Below are positions 44,449-53,804 of a DNA stretch of 64,000 bases, piece by piece; position 1 is the first letter of the stretch, and each line of letters opens with the position of its first letter. A program made the position numbers and the translations under genes. The stretch comes from Herbaspirillum sp. RV1423. Its GTDB lineage: Bacteria; Pseudomonadota; Gammaproteobacteria; Burkholderiales; Burkholderiaceae_D. The notes under the pieces were generated by a model that saw only the letters and a program-made list of their open reading frames with translations, ran no database searches and was not told the origin of the DNA. The stretch covers positions 1 to 64,000 of the forward strand of contig NZ_CBXX010000038.1 of NCBI RefSeq assembly GCF_000577615.1, given 5' to 3'.

Positions 44449-44753
44449 GGGTCCTTTTGATTGTCGTGCAATATACGACGGTAGCCATCTCTAGCAGTCA
44501 CGCGGCTTTCAACGGCGTCGCCTTCAAAATGCCCATATAAATCAAGCACTTGCTGTCTGGTCGCTGTCCATCTATTTTCCTGCCTTTCCGTAGCTCATTC
44601 TGGCACTCTCCCTCTTGCGAACGATTAAACGGCCCGTTTTACCGCGATAATAATAGTTATCTTGTTTTTAATGATTAAAAACATATGTTTAAACCTTACA
44701 TTACGTTAGATTTCGATTTATTATAAAGGCGAATTCCCCTCAAGGAGCCGCCC
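44449..44753 (+). other. Intergenic region upstream of kfrA
   Basis: About 305 bases without a gene. The last 120 bases are A/T-rich and contain several palindromes, listed separately; they likely hold the kfrA promoter. The rest shows no coding evidence. Confidence 0.5.
44664..44694 (+). promoter_or_regulatory. Palindromic operator candidates upstream of kfrA
   Basis: GTTTTTAAT-G-ATTAAAAAC (44664-44682) is a perfect inverted repeat; GTTTAAAC follows at 44687-44694. They lie 60-90 bases before kfrA. KfrA proteins autoregulate by binding inverted repeats in their promoter, and KorA operators have GTTTA...TAAAC arms. Confidence 0.5.
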
Positions 44754-45707
44754 ATGCCCCGTCCCGCCATCGCCACACCCGAACAGATTCGTTCGACCAT
44801 CCTCTCCATGCTCACTGACGCGCATGATGCAGCTCCCGCCTCACGGGAGCGTTTTCGCCGCGTGGTGTCCGTGCGTAAGCTTCAGGCACGGCTGGGTGGT
44901 GGCGATCCGGCCGCACTCGGACGTGCCATCAACGCGGTCGAAGCCGAAGTCGTTGCAGCCGGCATCGATCAAATCGCGATTCCTGAGCTTCCACCTGATG
45001 TCTCAGACCTGATGCGCCAGTTATGGCAGGCCGCCGTCGGCGTCCAACTCGACGAAGTCGCCAAGCTCAAACGCGAGGCGATGGATGTCGCCGAGAACGC
45101 CAAGGCGGCAATGAACGACTCGGCGCTGCGCGTTGAGGTGCTCAAGGCGGAATTGTCCGAACTGCGCGGCTTGCTGGCCGCACGTGATACGGACCTCGCG
45201 CAAGCACGTGCCGACCGCGGTGCATTGAGTCAGCAACTACAAGCCTTACAGGCCGAACATGAGGCCCTGCGCGAAGCATTGGCTGCGGCCCATACACACA
45301 CCACTGCACAGCAACAAGTACATGCGAAGAGTCTGGCCGAGACGCAACAACGTTACGACGGCCTGTCGAAACAGTTAATGCAGGAAACGGCACAGCAGCG
45401 TCAGGCACTGCAGCAAGAACAAAACCGAATCGGCTCCCAACTGAAATTTGCTGAACGGCGTATCGCGACGCTTGAGGAAGCCATCGCGGAGGCGCAACGC
45501 GAGACAGTCCATGAGCGAGACCAGCGACAAGCGGCTGTCGGGGAGGCAAACGCCCTCAAGGCCATCAACGCGAGCCAGCGCGTCCAGCTCGACGAAATCG
45601 TACGGGCGACTCTGGCACCACCGCCAGCGCCGAAACAGCGAGCCCCTCGTACTGTTGCCTCGAAGACCATATCTAAAGGCGCCGGCGTGCGCAAGACGAA
45701 GCCATGA
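44754..45707 (+). CDS. kfrA: KfrA-like coiled-coil DNA-binding protein (317 aa)
   Basis: N-terminal KfrA_N DNA-binding domain (about residues 8-110: TPEQIRSTILSMLTDAH) and a long alanine/glutamine-rich coiled coil (115-285), then a basic tail. KfrA is an autoregulated plasmid nucleoid/partition-associated protein. GC-richer than the par genes upstream. AAGGAG precedes the start. Confidence 0.85.
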   Translation: MPRPAIATPEQIRSTILSMLTDAHDAAPASRERFRRVVSVRKLQARLGGGDPAALGRAINAVEAEVVAAGIDQIAIPELPPDVSDLMRQLWQAAVGVQLDEVAKLKREAMDVAENAKAAMNDSALRVEVLKAELSELRGLLAARDTDLAQARADRGALSQQLQALQAEHEALREALAAAHTHTTAQQQVHAKSLAETQQRYDGLSKQLMQETAQQRQALQQEQNRIGSQLKFAERRIATLEEAIAEAQRETVHERDQRQAAVGEANALKAINASQRVQLDEIVRATLAPPPAPKQRAPRTVASKTISKGAGVRKTKP

Positions 45708-45796
45708 CCACGATCTGGATCGACCACGGTGTCACACCTCCGGTGCCGGTACCTGTGGAGGTCGACGCCGCGCTGGCTTATCTTGGGGGAAACTGA
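45704..45796 (+). CDS. Short ORF coupled to kfrA (30 aa)
   Basis: ATG overlaps the kfrA stop (ATGA). It reads MTTIWIDHGVTPPVPVPVEV and ends after LGGN. It may be the 5' stub of a gene that was truncated by a later rearrangement. Unrecognised. Confidence 0.3.
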   Translation: MTTIWIDHGVTPPVPVPVEVDAALAYLGGN

Positions 45797-46104
45797 GCAA
45801 ACGGAGAAATTTGTACTTTAAGCCTTTTGGATCTATGGCTACCCTATTCGATGATGCCGCGGTTATTAAGAGCACTGGTTAAATACTGTTCTGCCGCATA
45901 CGCTGGGAAAGATCCTCTGCCCTCTCACGTCATTCGCTATATGAGGGTCGGCCGGGATTCCTGAAATTTTGGCCAAAAACCTCCTAAGCCATTGATTGAA
46001 AAAGCTTTTTCAATCTATCGCCAACGTCCCGTATATTTTCTTTCTGAATCCACGCGCTGAATCGGCCTCTCCCGCCTTGGGCATCCGGGTGCCACAGGTA
46101 CAGT
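45797..46104. other. Intergenic stretch downstream of kfrA
   Basis: About 300 bases with no supported gene. A short frame ending at 45882 (tail SMATLFDDAAVIKSTG) has no start evidence. Perhaps debris of a truncated gene. Confidence 0.4.
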
Positions 46105-46132
46105 CAAAAAAAGCCCCGCGCGAGGCGGGGCT
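46105..46132 (-). terminator. Rho-independent terminator of the chemoreceptor gene
   Basis: On the minus strand AGCCCCGC, four-to-five-base loop, GCGGGGCT and a T-run. It lies 54 bases after the chemoreceptor stop. Confidence 0.8.
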
Positions 46133-46185
46133 GTGAATTACCAGTGGAAGATCGGCACTGGCAAGGGGTTCTGTTTGGCATATTG

Positions 46186-47811
46186 CTAGCTGAGCAGTCC
46201 TACGGGCAGCGGCGTGATATCCATGTGATTGCCTACCACGCTTGTAGTAGCCGCGGAAACGCGGCGGAAATCGCTGCCACTGAGCTTGAAGATGCCGACT
46301 GTCCGCTGTAGACGGCTGGACTGTTCCTGCAGCGATTGTGCTGCTGCGGCGGCCTCTTCCACTAGGGCAGCGTTCTGCTGCGTCACTTCGTCCATCTGGA
46401 CGATGGCCTGATTGATCTGCTCGATACCATCACTTTGTTCGCCACTGGCGGCAGTAATTTCGGCCACCACATCGGTCACCCGCTTGACGCTGGCCACCAC
46501 CTCGCTCATGGTCGCACCGGCCTGCTCTACGAGACGGCTGCCATTTTCCACGCGCTCGACCGAAGTATCGATCAGTGACTTGATTTCTTTGGCTGCGGCA
46601 GCGCTGCGCTGTGCCAGAGTACGTACTTCGGAGGCCACAACAGCGAATCCGCGTCCTTGCTCGCCAGCCCGCGCCGCTTCTACGGCCGCATTCAAGGCCA
46701 AGATGTTGGTCTGGAAAGCGATGCCATCGATGACCGTGATGATATCCACGATCTTGCGCGATGCTTCGTTGATCTCACCCATGGTTTGTACCACCTGCCC
46801 GACAACGCTGCCGCCCTGCACGGCCACCTCTGAGGCAGTGGCTGCCAGGCTGTTGGCCTGGCGGGCGTTGTCGGCATTCTGCTTGACCGTGGAGGTCAGC
46901 TCTTCCATTGCCGAAGCAGTTTCTTCTAGAGCGCCAGCCTGTTCTTCAGTGCGCGAGGAAAGGTCCAGGTTGCCGGAGGCAATTTCGGAAGATGCAGTGT
47001 TGATCGTGTCACTGCCCGAACGTACCTCGCTGACGATACGGTGCAGGTTGTCATTCATGGACTTGAGCGAGGCCAGCAGCATGCCGGTTTCGTCCTTGCT
47101 AGTCTCACCGATTTGTACCGTCAGGTCGCCTTGCGCCACAGCGCTGGCCACGTCCACTGCTTCATTAAGCGGACGGGTGATGGATCGCGTGACCCACCAG
47201 GCAGCAATGATGCATAAGACGATGGCGACCCCGGACAGGCTCAGCATCAAGGTTATCGCCGAAGCGGCAGTCTGGTTGCTCTCGGCGACACCTTGCTCCA
47301 TAAGCGACTTCTGCAGCGACACAAACTGGTCGAGCACCTGGAAATATTTGTCTTGTGCCGGGATTACCACAGTGAAGAGATGCTCGATAGCGACATCTTT
47401 CTGTTGCTGCTTGATCAGCTCGCGCAGCTTGTCGCGCGGCCCATTGTAGGCCGCACGTGCTTCTTCGACGGCCTTGAAGATATCTCGCCCCTGCTGGGTC
47501 GACAACAGCTTTTCGATCTTGGCCATTGCTTCGGTTGTCTTGGCACTGGCAGCTGCGCTACGATCAAGGTAACGCGTGGCTTCTTCGAGGTTGCGCCCAA
47601 GCAAAGCATTGCGCAGGTTGCGGGCAGCTGCATTGACATTGTCGCGTATATCCCCGGCCAGTGCGATCTTGGCGTAACGATCTTCCACCAAGATATTGGA
47701 GGCCTTACTGATGCTGCTAAGGCTCTGCAAGCCGACACCCGTGATGAGGCACATCACGGCAATGAGTACCGCAAAGCAAGCTGCAAGTCGTGCGCTGATC
47801 TTGATGTTCAT
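46186..47811 (-). CDS. Methyl-accepting chemotaxis protein (541 aa)
   Basis: Membrane chemoreceptor: first helix ([19 protein letters not shown]), periplasmic four-helix-bundle sensor (about 30-190), second helix ([22 protein letters not shown]), HAMP domain, then the signalling hairpin with the highly conserved tip ([20 protein letters not shown], in the C-terminal half). It passes ligand state to CheA/CheW and lacks the C-terminal CheR-binding pentapeptide. Start at 47811 (MNIKISAR) is the family-like one. Probably host-derived. Confidence 0.9.
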   Translation of the reverse strand: MNIKISARLAACFAVLIAVMCLITGVGLQSLSSISKASNILVEDRYAKIALAGDIRDNVNAAARNLRNALLGRNLEEATRYLDRSAAASAKTTEAMAKIEKLLSTQQGRDIFKAVEEARAAYNGPRDKLRELIKQQQKDVAIEHLFTVVIPAQDKYFQVLDQFVSLQKSLMEQGVAESNQTAASAITLMLSLSGVAIVLCIIAAWWVTRSITRPLNEAVDVASAVAQGDLTVQIGETSKDETGMLLASLKSMNDNLHRIVSEVRSGSDTINTASSEIASGNLDLSSRTEEQAGALEETASAMEELTSTVKQNADNARQANSLAATASEVAVQGGSVVGQVVQTMGEINEASRKIVDIITVIDGIAFQTNILALNAAVEAARAGEQGRGFAVVASEVRTLAQRSAAAAKEIKSLIDTSVERVENGSRLVEQAGATMSEVVASVKRVTDVVAEITAASGEQSDGIEQINQAIVQMDEVTQQNAALVEEAAAAAQSLQEQSSRLQRTVGIFKLSGSDFRRVSAATTSVVGNHMDITPLPVGLLS

Positions 47812-47954
47812 TCCGAGCCCCTGATGGAGTGTGATAAGGAAAAGACTCAAAGTCTGTATGCAGCCGCATTACCGCACTATAAGGAATATCCTGATGCTCG
47901 CGGGCAATGAGTCTGTCGTTTTGCCTGAGCCGATGTCTGCTCCCTGCGGCACTA

Positions 47955-47992
47955 AAAAGCTGACGCTCAATCCTCTTGAACGTCAGCTTTTG
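47955..47992. terminator. Bidirectional stem-loop terminator
   Basis: AAAAAGCTGACG and CGTCAGCTTTT are near-perfect arms around 15 bases. It has A- and T-runs on both sides, so it can act in both directions between the CDF and chemoreceptor genes. Confidence 0.7.
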
Positions 47993-48175
47993 ATTAGACT
48001 TGAGCCTAGACCAGAATCCTGCTCATGACGGAGAGCGGGATAACAGAGGCATGGACGCAGCGCTACTTAGAATTATTTGAAGCAACCGTATCACAACCCG
48101 GGAAATCACCTGCTGGCTCGATATTGCCCTCAATTCTGTTTCCCGCCACACCCGATAAAATGTCAACGAGCCAGA

Positions 48176-49114
48176 TTAGTCGGAGTGATCCCGATCCGGC
48201 CGGTGCCATGGATCAATATGTGTCATCAGGTTAAGTACCCGATGGCGCTGCATTACTCGCTGCCTGGCTAAGACAGCAATCTCGTGCCCTGCCTCCACAC
48301 TAATCAGTGCATCGACTTCGATATGGGCGTCGACTACGATCATGTCTCCCATCTTTCGGGTACGTACATCGTGAATTCCATTTACTCCGGGAGTATCCAG
48401 GAGGGTGCTCCGAATCGCATCTACCTCGTCTTGATCTACGGCGCGATCCATCAGATCGTGAAGTGCCTCCCAACCGAACTCCCAACCCATCTTGATAACC
48501 ATGACACCTACTATCAAGGCCGCAATGGGATCGAGGATTGGGTATCCGGCCAAATTGCCTACAATGCCGACTCCAACGACTAAAGATGATGCAGCGTCGG
48601 ACCGCGCATGCCAAGCGTTGGCGACCAACATGCTAGATTTCACTCGCTTTGCGACTCGTAGCATGTAACGGAACAGGAGCTCTTTAGCCAGTAACGCTCC
48701 ACATGCTACCCACAATGCCACGACGTGAACTTCTTGCACACTTTCGGGGTTCTCAAGTTTGACTATTGCCGACCAAAGCATGCCGACGCCAACGGTAAGG
48801 AGTAATACGCCTAACACGAGTGATGCAGCGGTTTCAAATCGATGATGCCCGTATGGATGCTCCTCGTCAGCATCCTTTTTGCTGTGATGGTTCGCGAATA
48901 GCACAACGAAATCAGCAACCAAATCTGAGAGCGAGTGGATGCCATCGGCAATCAGACCTTGAGACTTGGAAAATATCCCGACCATGATTTGCAACAACGT
49001 CAGCATAAGATTTACGGCAACACTAACCCAAGTACTCTGCGAGGCGGCCTTCGCGCGGTCCAGTTGGGTATGTTCAGTATCTTCGGTGTCGTCAGAAAAA
49101 TCGTTGTAATGCAT
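48176..49114 (-). CDS. FieF-like cation diffusion facilitator, second copy (312 aa)
   Basis: Six-helix CDF exporter with D-G-I-H-S-L-S-D in helix 2 and H-A-R-S-D in helix 5, ending MTHIDPWHRPDRDH. Closely similar throughout to the copy at 14755-15699 (for example ELLFRYML and VRTRKMGDMIVVD versus LRTRKMGDLILVD), so they are paralogues or xenologues. A direct-repeat CTAAG box lies 49 bases upstream (49163-49179). Start at ATG 49114; a TTG at 49123 is less likely. Confidence 0.85.
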   Translation of the reverse strand: MHYNDFSDDTEDTEHTQLDRAKAASQSTWVSVAVNLMLTLLQIMVGIFSKSQGLIADGIHSLSDLVADFVVLFANHHSKKDADEEHPYGHHRFETAASLVLGVLLLTVGVGMLWSAIVKLENPESVQEVHVVALWVACGALLAKELLFRYMLRVAKRVKSSMLVANAWHARSDAASSLVVGVGIVGNLAGYPILDPIAALIVGVMVIKMGWEFGWEALHDLMDRAVDQDEVDAIRSTLLDTPGVNGIHDVRTRKMGDMIVVDAHIEVDALISVEAGHEIAVLARQRVMQRHRVLNLMTHIDPWHRPDRDHSD

Positions 49115-49162
49115 AAGTGACAATTGTTGGAGTTTTTGAAGGAACGATTATGCCCGAGCAAT

Positions 49163-49179
49163 CTTAGCCTGGACTTAGC
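49163..49179 (-). promoter_or_regulatory. CTAAG direct-repeat box upstream of the CDF gene
   Basis: On the minus strand GCTAAGTCCAGGCTAAG: two GCTAAG half-sites with an 11-bp period, one helical turn, as in PmrA/OmpR-class response-regulator boxes. Comparable boxes occur at 56959, 57031 (weaker) and 57771. Confidence 0.6.
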
Positions 49180-49314
49180 CCCTTGACCGAAAACTGACGG
49201 CTCCAATGCCGCCTGACTGGTATTACGATGGGACGGCATTGGTTGAAACCTGACCTTCGCGTGTGGATGCTTGCCCACGCCAGGTGTCTTCCCTCAGTTG
49301 CGCCCAAGATGCGC

Positions 49315-50217
49315 TCAACTGCCGCGATCCAAATGAGTCTCCGCCAAGAAGACTGCCAGGGTCGACGCGGCGCCGACCGCGAGCCTTGCGTGGCGAGCCT
49401 GTAACCCTTTCGCTCCAGCAGCCTTGCCATGACCGGTCCCATAGTGGTTGCGAAGCTCTGCCACACCTTGGGTGATTGTGGCTAGATTGCTGAGCAGCCG
49501 CTTGATGGTATCGGCGGCCTTGGCTTGATCTGGGATGTTCGCCGGGGTGAGATCGAGTTCCTTAACCGCCAGCTTTACTAGTTCGGGGATGTCTGCATTT
49601 TTTGAGAAAGCAACGCTACGTTCTTCGAGGATCGTCTTGCAGCAAGTTTCGACGAGCTCCTTTGCCGTGCCGATTGCCAAGCCGGGGTCATTGACTACGG
49701 AAGACTCCATCCTGGTGATCTGCTGGGCGACATATCCAAGATCAGCAATGGCGAGAGCTTCGCGGGCGGCTGCGATTCCAGGCGTCTGGAGTAGGCCGAC
49801 ATCACGACCTACGAAAATTGGCCTCCCAGACATCCTAGTCTTCTCGACAAGCTTGAAACCGTCATTTTGAAGATATTGGTTAAACATCTGCAAGATCCGC
49901 TCGACTTCAGTAGGGTCGGAGCGAACCACAGGATGCAAGGTCTCGCAAAGAAAGCGGAGGAATGTCTCATCGTCGCCGTGGGCCAAGTTAAAGCGGCTGT
50001 CGTAAAAAATCCAGTCGTCGTCCCAGTCGAAGTTATTGACTCGATGCTGCCAGATGTCACCAGCTGCGTCGGTGAATCGCGGGTCCGTTGAAGGCATCGC
50101 CGACAGGTCGTATATCCGCGAGAGGAATCCGGATTCTTCCAGACGGCCACACCAACTAACCTTCTCGACGGACATGGCATCAATAATGTCGCGGCGGGTA
50201 AGTTCAGAAATCTTCAC
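49315..50217 (-). CDS. Abortive-infection-family protein (Abi C-terminal domain), 300 aa
   Basis: N-terminal domain rich in acidic and aromatic residues (VNNFDWDDDWIFYDSRF), then a C-terminal helical domain with L-R-N-H-Y-G-T-G-H-G at about 262-271, the signature of the Abi_C family found in phage-defence proteins. The start is the GTG at 50217, which has GGAG six bases upstream. A nearby TIGR02391-like gene has a related R-N-P-x-x-H motif. Target of the protein is not known. Confidence 0.7.
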   Translation of the reverse strand: MKISELTRRDIIDAMSVEKVSWCGRLEESGFLSRIYDLSAMPSTDPRFTDAAGDIWQHRVNNFDWDDDWIFYDSRFNLAHGDDETFLRFLCETLHPVVRSDPTEVERILQMFNQYLQNDGFKLVEKTRMSGRPIFVGRDVGLLQTPGIAAAREALAIADLGYVAQQITRMESSVVNDPGLAIGTAKELVETCCKTILEERSVAFSKNADIPELVKLAVKELDLTPANIPDQAKAADTIKRLLSNLATITQGVAELRNHYGTGHGKAAGAKGLQARHARLAVGAASTLAVFLAETHLDRGS

Positions 50218-50431
50218 GACTACTCCGTAATGCGGTTGAGATTTTTCCTTGATCAGCAGCCTTCCCAAGTGGCCGCCGAAAATTTCACCATTAGAGGGTC
50301 GGCCGTGAGTCTGGAAATTTTTGCAGAATTTTAGCTAAATAGTTGATTTGATTGTTTTTTTAAATAAAGCGCCAGTCTTCTTGCGAGCCAGCCGAGATAA
50401 CGAAAAATTTCGGATATCAGCGTAAATGTAA

Positions 50432-50623
50432 CTAAGCCGCCTCATGGATGTTGGGTACGACGCCCCATTTGGGATTGGGTTTCAAAGGCATTGATCGTCG
50501 AATTACGACCCGAAGAGGACGTAAATCTTTCTTCGCAACAAATCGTTTCCGCCGGAATGCGCGTGGCCCCGTCATGCGGAAAATTTCTCGTTCTTCTCGA
50601 ATGCGCTCACGTAGTGGATTCAT
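50432..50623 (-). CDS. Small arginine-rich hypothetical protein (63 aa)
   Basis: Very basic (RERIREEREIF, RKRFVAKKDLRPLRVVIRR). No family recognised. Lies between the two defence-type genes. Ribosome-binding site weak. Confidence 0.3.
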   Translation of the reverse strand: MNPLRERIREEREIFRMTGPRAFRRKRFVAKKDLRPLRVVIRRSMPLKPNPKWGVVPNIHEAA

Positions 50624-50796
50624 AGAATTCTAGAGTTCCCATTTACATCAGGCTTTTGCTTTGTGGGCGCTTAACCTGCAGCATCACCCCTTGTGGGGAG
50701 CCGGCTCCGAGAAAGCAAACGTTTGGATAAAAGCAGAAAAGTAATTAGCGACCGATTTTTATATTCAAGTTTGATCTGTAGGTCTGACCTGCTCCA

Positions 50797-51600
50797 CTAG
50801 CTTTCGCGTTGACGGGCTACGCGATCCAGTCGGCGATGTGTCATCGACACAAGACTCAGAAGATCTTGCGCATCTTCTTTTGTCATTTCCCAATGAATCT
50901 TTGCCTCGTGGGCGGCGGGGTTTCTAAACATGCCAAAGGTACCCTTGAGGAGATTCATGAAGCCCTTTTGTTCGCTTCTCTCATTCTCGTTTGATAGCGA
51001 ATTTATCCGGAGCATAGGATTGTCACCACCAAAAGCTAGATCGACAAGTTGCCCACCATCCAGGGACAGGCCCGTGAGCGAGCGAATCCTCGAAAAGACA
51101 CTTTTCACAGCCTCCAAAACGGCATGGAAGTAATTGCGAACAAGAAGCTCCTCTCTGCAATATTTCAGGACCTCGTCATGAACTTTTCGTAGCACCATGT
51201 CGGCACGAAGTTCATCTGCTCGCCTTTGAGCTTGCGAAATAGTTGAAACCTTCTCTGTACTAATCAATTCCCCTGATTCATTAACCGCCATTTCGACAAA
51301 AGAAAGCGCTTGATTCAGTAGAACCCGCAAAGCCTCAAAACGACTCGGATCTTTCAGGTGCCGCTCGGGTCTCATTGATTTCCGGATAAATGCCAATATT
51401 CCTACTCTGTCTTGACGCATATTTTGGTCGTGAACGAAAGCGTTAAATATTCGCGTCCGTTTGTTTTGCCCTTGGCTGATGTCTCTAAATCTACATTCGA
51501 GGATTAGGTAGTCGATCTCCGAGTTCGTTAGCCCAATGCTCGTATCACCCAGAGCATTTGAAATAGCAGTCAATTGGCTCGCAGTAAATATGAAAGTCAT
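50797..51600 (-). CDS. TIGR02391/Ymh-like protein (267 aa)
   Basis: N-terminal helical region, then the C-terminal domain with KSVFSRIRSLTGLSLDGGQLVDLAFG and the GTFGMFRNPAAHE motif (about residues 225-237), typical of the TIGR02391 (Hypoth_Ymh) family. This family often sits in defence islands, and its R-N-x-x-x-H motif resembles HEPN/Abi nucleases. Activity is inferred only. Confidence 0.7.
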   Translation of the reverse strand: MTFIFTASQLTAISNALGDTSIGLTNSEIDYLILECRFRDISQGQNKRTRIFNAFVHDQNMRQDRVGILAFIRKSMRPERHLKDPSRFEALRVLLNQALSFVEMAVNESGELISTEKVSTISQAQRRADELRADMVLRKVHDEVLKYCREELLVRNYFHAVLEAVKSVFSRIRSLTGLSLDGGQLVDLAFGGDNPMLRINSLSNENERSEQKGFMNLLKGTFGMFRNPAAHEAKIHWEMTKEDAQDLLSLVSMTHRRLDRVARQRES

Positions 51601-52199
51601 TTCAGGGTCGATCCAGATTTCCGGACTTCTTGCATCATGGTGGCGAAGTAAAGTTTTGAGTGCTATGGATAATAATTCTGACGATACCGGACTGGTTACG
51701 TAATGCCGCGAACTCGATGCGCGTGTATGACACTCTTAGCCTCTTGCAGGACCTCTGCATAAATGTCGGCAGAAGACTCCAGAATTTTCTCAATTACACG
51801 CGGATGCTCTTCTGTGCTGACCGTAAATTCGATTACCCCAAATCGGTTTGCAATCTCGGCGACGGATGCTTTACCCCAGGAATCTTCGGCCATGCCATCA
51901 GGATGAAGGACGACACTGTGGAAATACCCTCTTTCATCGCGCTTAGTGCCTTCGAATAGCGGCGAGAATTTTACTGCTAATAGAGCTGCTGGCTTCAGGC
52001 CAGTCAGCTCATGCAACGCTTCCGCATACGCGGCGCAGTTGCCATAGGTGTATTGAGCCGCTTTGTATGCCGGAATATACGGTTCGACTCGACGCGGAAT
52101 TTCTGCAACGTAGTGAGGATTTGCCTGGATCTCTAAAGTGGCGCGAGCGATCAATGCCTCATCAGGTTGACTGTAATGACCCAGCGAAACCTGCTCAAG

Positions 52200-53057
52200 T
52201 TATGCGGCTAAAGCAAACGCCTCAGCCGGTGTCTTCATGCCCAGCGCCTGATGCGGCCGGCGGTGGTTATAGAAGCCAATCCAGTCACCAATGATGCGAC
52301 TGGCGTGCTGCAATGTTTCGAAGCGATGTCGATGAGCGCACTGCTCCTTCAGGGTTCTGATGACGCGTTCGACCATGCCATTCTGCTGCGGGCAATGCGG
52401 CGTGATGAACTCCTGCTGCAGCCCGTAACTACGGACCAGCGCTGTGTAACTACGGCTGGTGAACACTAGGCCGTTATCGGAGCGCAGCAAGAACGGCGCC
52501 GTCACGCAACCCAGCGAGCCATAACGCGCGATCAGCGCTTGCTCCAAGGCCGACTCGGCCGTCTTCGACCTACCCGAACGCGACAGATGCCAGCCCAGTA
52601 ATTCCCGCGTGTGGCAATCAATTACCAGGGCCAACACCGCCCAGCCATCGCGTCCTGTCCAGATCCGACACAGATCAGTAGCCCAGCGCTGGTCTGGTCC
52701 TGTGGCTACCGACGGCAAGGCTTTCACCCTGGGACGGAAACCAATAGGTCGCTTCTTGACCTGCCAGCCTTTGAGCTGGAAGATCCGCTGCACCGTGTTC
52801 TTGTTGAACCCGAGCAGGCCCGCCACCGTGCGATAGCCGAAGGACGGCTCTTCCAGGATCATCTTGCGAATAGGTTCGGCAAAGCGCTCCTGCACTTTGG
52901 GCTCGGCCTTCACAGGCTTGTAGTAAGCGCTGCGCCTGGCAATCCCAAACCACGCACAGATCTTGCTGACAGCTACATCGAAACCGTCTTGTTTGAGTCC
53001 CTGGCGGATGGTCTCGATTACTTGTCTTCCTCGCCCAACAGGGACGCCAATTTTTTT
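52200..53057 (-). CDS. IS3-family transposase OrfB (produced by -1 frameshift)
   Basis: Catalytic rve/DDE domain: ATDLCRIW (first D), LLRSDNGLVF (second D) and NGMVERVIRTLKEQC (E), then HRRPHQALGMKTPAE. The frame is open upstream to the A7 slippery run at 53051-53057 (in OrfA codons A-GAA-AAA-AA), giving the usual N-terminal region ICAWFGIARRSAYY. A separate start at 52913 (GTG) would lack that region. Confidence 0.85.
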   Translation of the reverse strand, partial: KKIGVPVGRGRQVIETIRQGLKQDGFDVAVSKICAWFGIARRSAYYKPVKAEPKVQERFAEPIRKMILEEPSFGYRTVAGLLGFNKNTVQRIFQLKGWQVKKRPIGFRPRVKALPSVATGPDQRWATDLCRIWTGRDGWAVLALVIDCHTRELLGWHLSRSGRSKTAESALEQALIARYGSLGCVTAPFLLRSDNGLVFTSRSYTALVRSYGLQQEFITPHCPQQNGMVERVIRTLKEQCAHRHRFETLQHASRIIGDWIGFYNHRRPHQALGMKTPAEAFALAA

Positions 53058-53332
53058 CTGGCGCGCAGCTCCAGCATGGCTTCTCCGTAGGCTTCTTGGA
53101 GCTCCTTGAGTTGCCGCTCGTACTGTTCTCTCACATCCAGCGGCTTGGCACGCAGGGCGTTCTCCATCCCTTTGCGGCCTTCATCGACCCATTCTTCGAT
53201 CTCGGATGGCGGGATATCAAACGACCGGCTAGCCTCGGCTACCGTCGTCTTTCCCTGGATGATCTCCATCACCAGTGCCGCTTTGCGCTTGGCTGTCCAA
53301 CGCTTGAATTCTTCTTCCATGACCTTGCTCAT
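53018..53332 (-). CDS. IS3-family OrfA (DUF1153-like HTH), 104 aa
   Basis: Helix-turn-helix protein (EFKRWTAKRKAALVMEIIQG, EASRSFDIPPSEIEEWVDEG) with a leucine-zipper-like C-terminus. It contains the A7 frameshift run before its end. It binds the IS ends. Confidence 0.85.
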   Translation of the reverse strand: MSKVMEEEFKRWTAKRKAALVMEIIQGKTTVAEASRSFDIPPSEIEEWVDEGRKGMENALRAKPLDVREQYERQLKELQEAYGEAMLELRARKKLASLLGEEDK

Positions 53333-53804
53333 TTTGATTTCCTTTTAGGATTATCTACTGAGCAGGTTTTTAGTGGGTCATTACATGACTTCTCAGAGGC
53401 AATGACCGGAGTTTCGCCTCGTCATAAAAACGGGTATAGACACAACCATTTCCAAATCCATTCTTGCGGATGATCTTGAAAAGGATGCCCTCATTGAACT
53501 CAACTATATTCTTGACGCCTCGCACGTCAAAAATTCTGTCCTGATTGTCTGCGACGTATACCCTCAACGGTGTAAGCTGGTCCAGCGGAATATCCTCTCG
53601 CCGTTCGGCGGACACCGACCACCAATCCACATGGAGAAGCCAGCCTGTAAGTCTGGCCAAAGCTACAGCGAAATTGACGCAATCATTTGCCTCCCACTCC
53701 CCAATAGAGCGCGGATTAAAGGCGGTGCGCTGTTTGATCTTCGCTTGTCCCATATATCGTCCTTATTAATGGCTCAATAATAAATTTTCATCTGTCTGGT
53801 GTCA

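Larger units (their letters stand above)
52172..53385 (-). mobile_element. IS3-family insertion sequence (1214 bp)
   Basis: Imperfect inverted repeats begin TGTAATGACCCA at both ends and share AAACCTGCTCA after 3-4 variable bases. The 4-bp target duplication TGAC flanks both sides (52168-52171 and 53386-53389). Two overlapping frames encode OrfA and a DDE OrfB joined by a probable -1 frameshift on an A7 run. The exact IS name is not known to me. Confidence 0.9.
51696..53753 (-). pseudogene. Hypothetical gene interrupted by an IS3-family element
   Basis: Upstream part 53386-53753 (MGQAKIKQRTAFNPRSIGEW ... LRS) and downstream part 51696-52171 join in frame when the IS and one copy of the 4-bp duplication are removed: ...L-R-S-Q-P-D-E-A-L-I-A-R... 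The restored protein would be about 280 aa, soluble, not recognised, with a papain-like C/H spacing (NDCVNFAVAL; a second YGNCAAYAEAL and HSVVLHPDG). The two similar N-x-C-x-x-(Y/F)-A blocks suggest a tandem pair of related domains, possibly a cysteine protease or toxin-like fold. Broken as it stands. Confidence 0.75.

Noticed and set aside
46412..47449. 345-codon plus-strand frame
   Set aside because: Antisense of the chemoreceptor; Ser/Thr/Ala-rich composition is typical of a GC-rich shadow.
48025..48234. Short plus-strand frame after the terminator
   Set aside because: Runs into the antisense of the CDF gene and has no ribosome-binding site.
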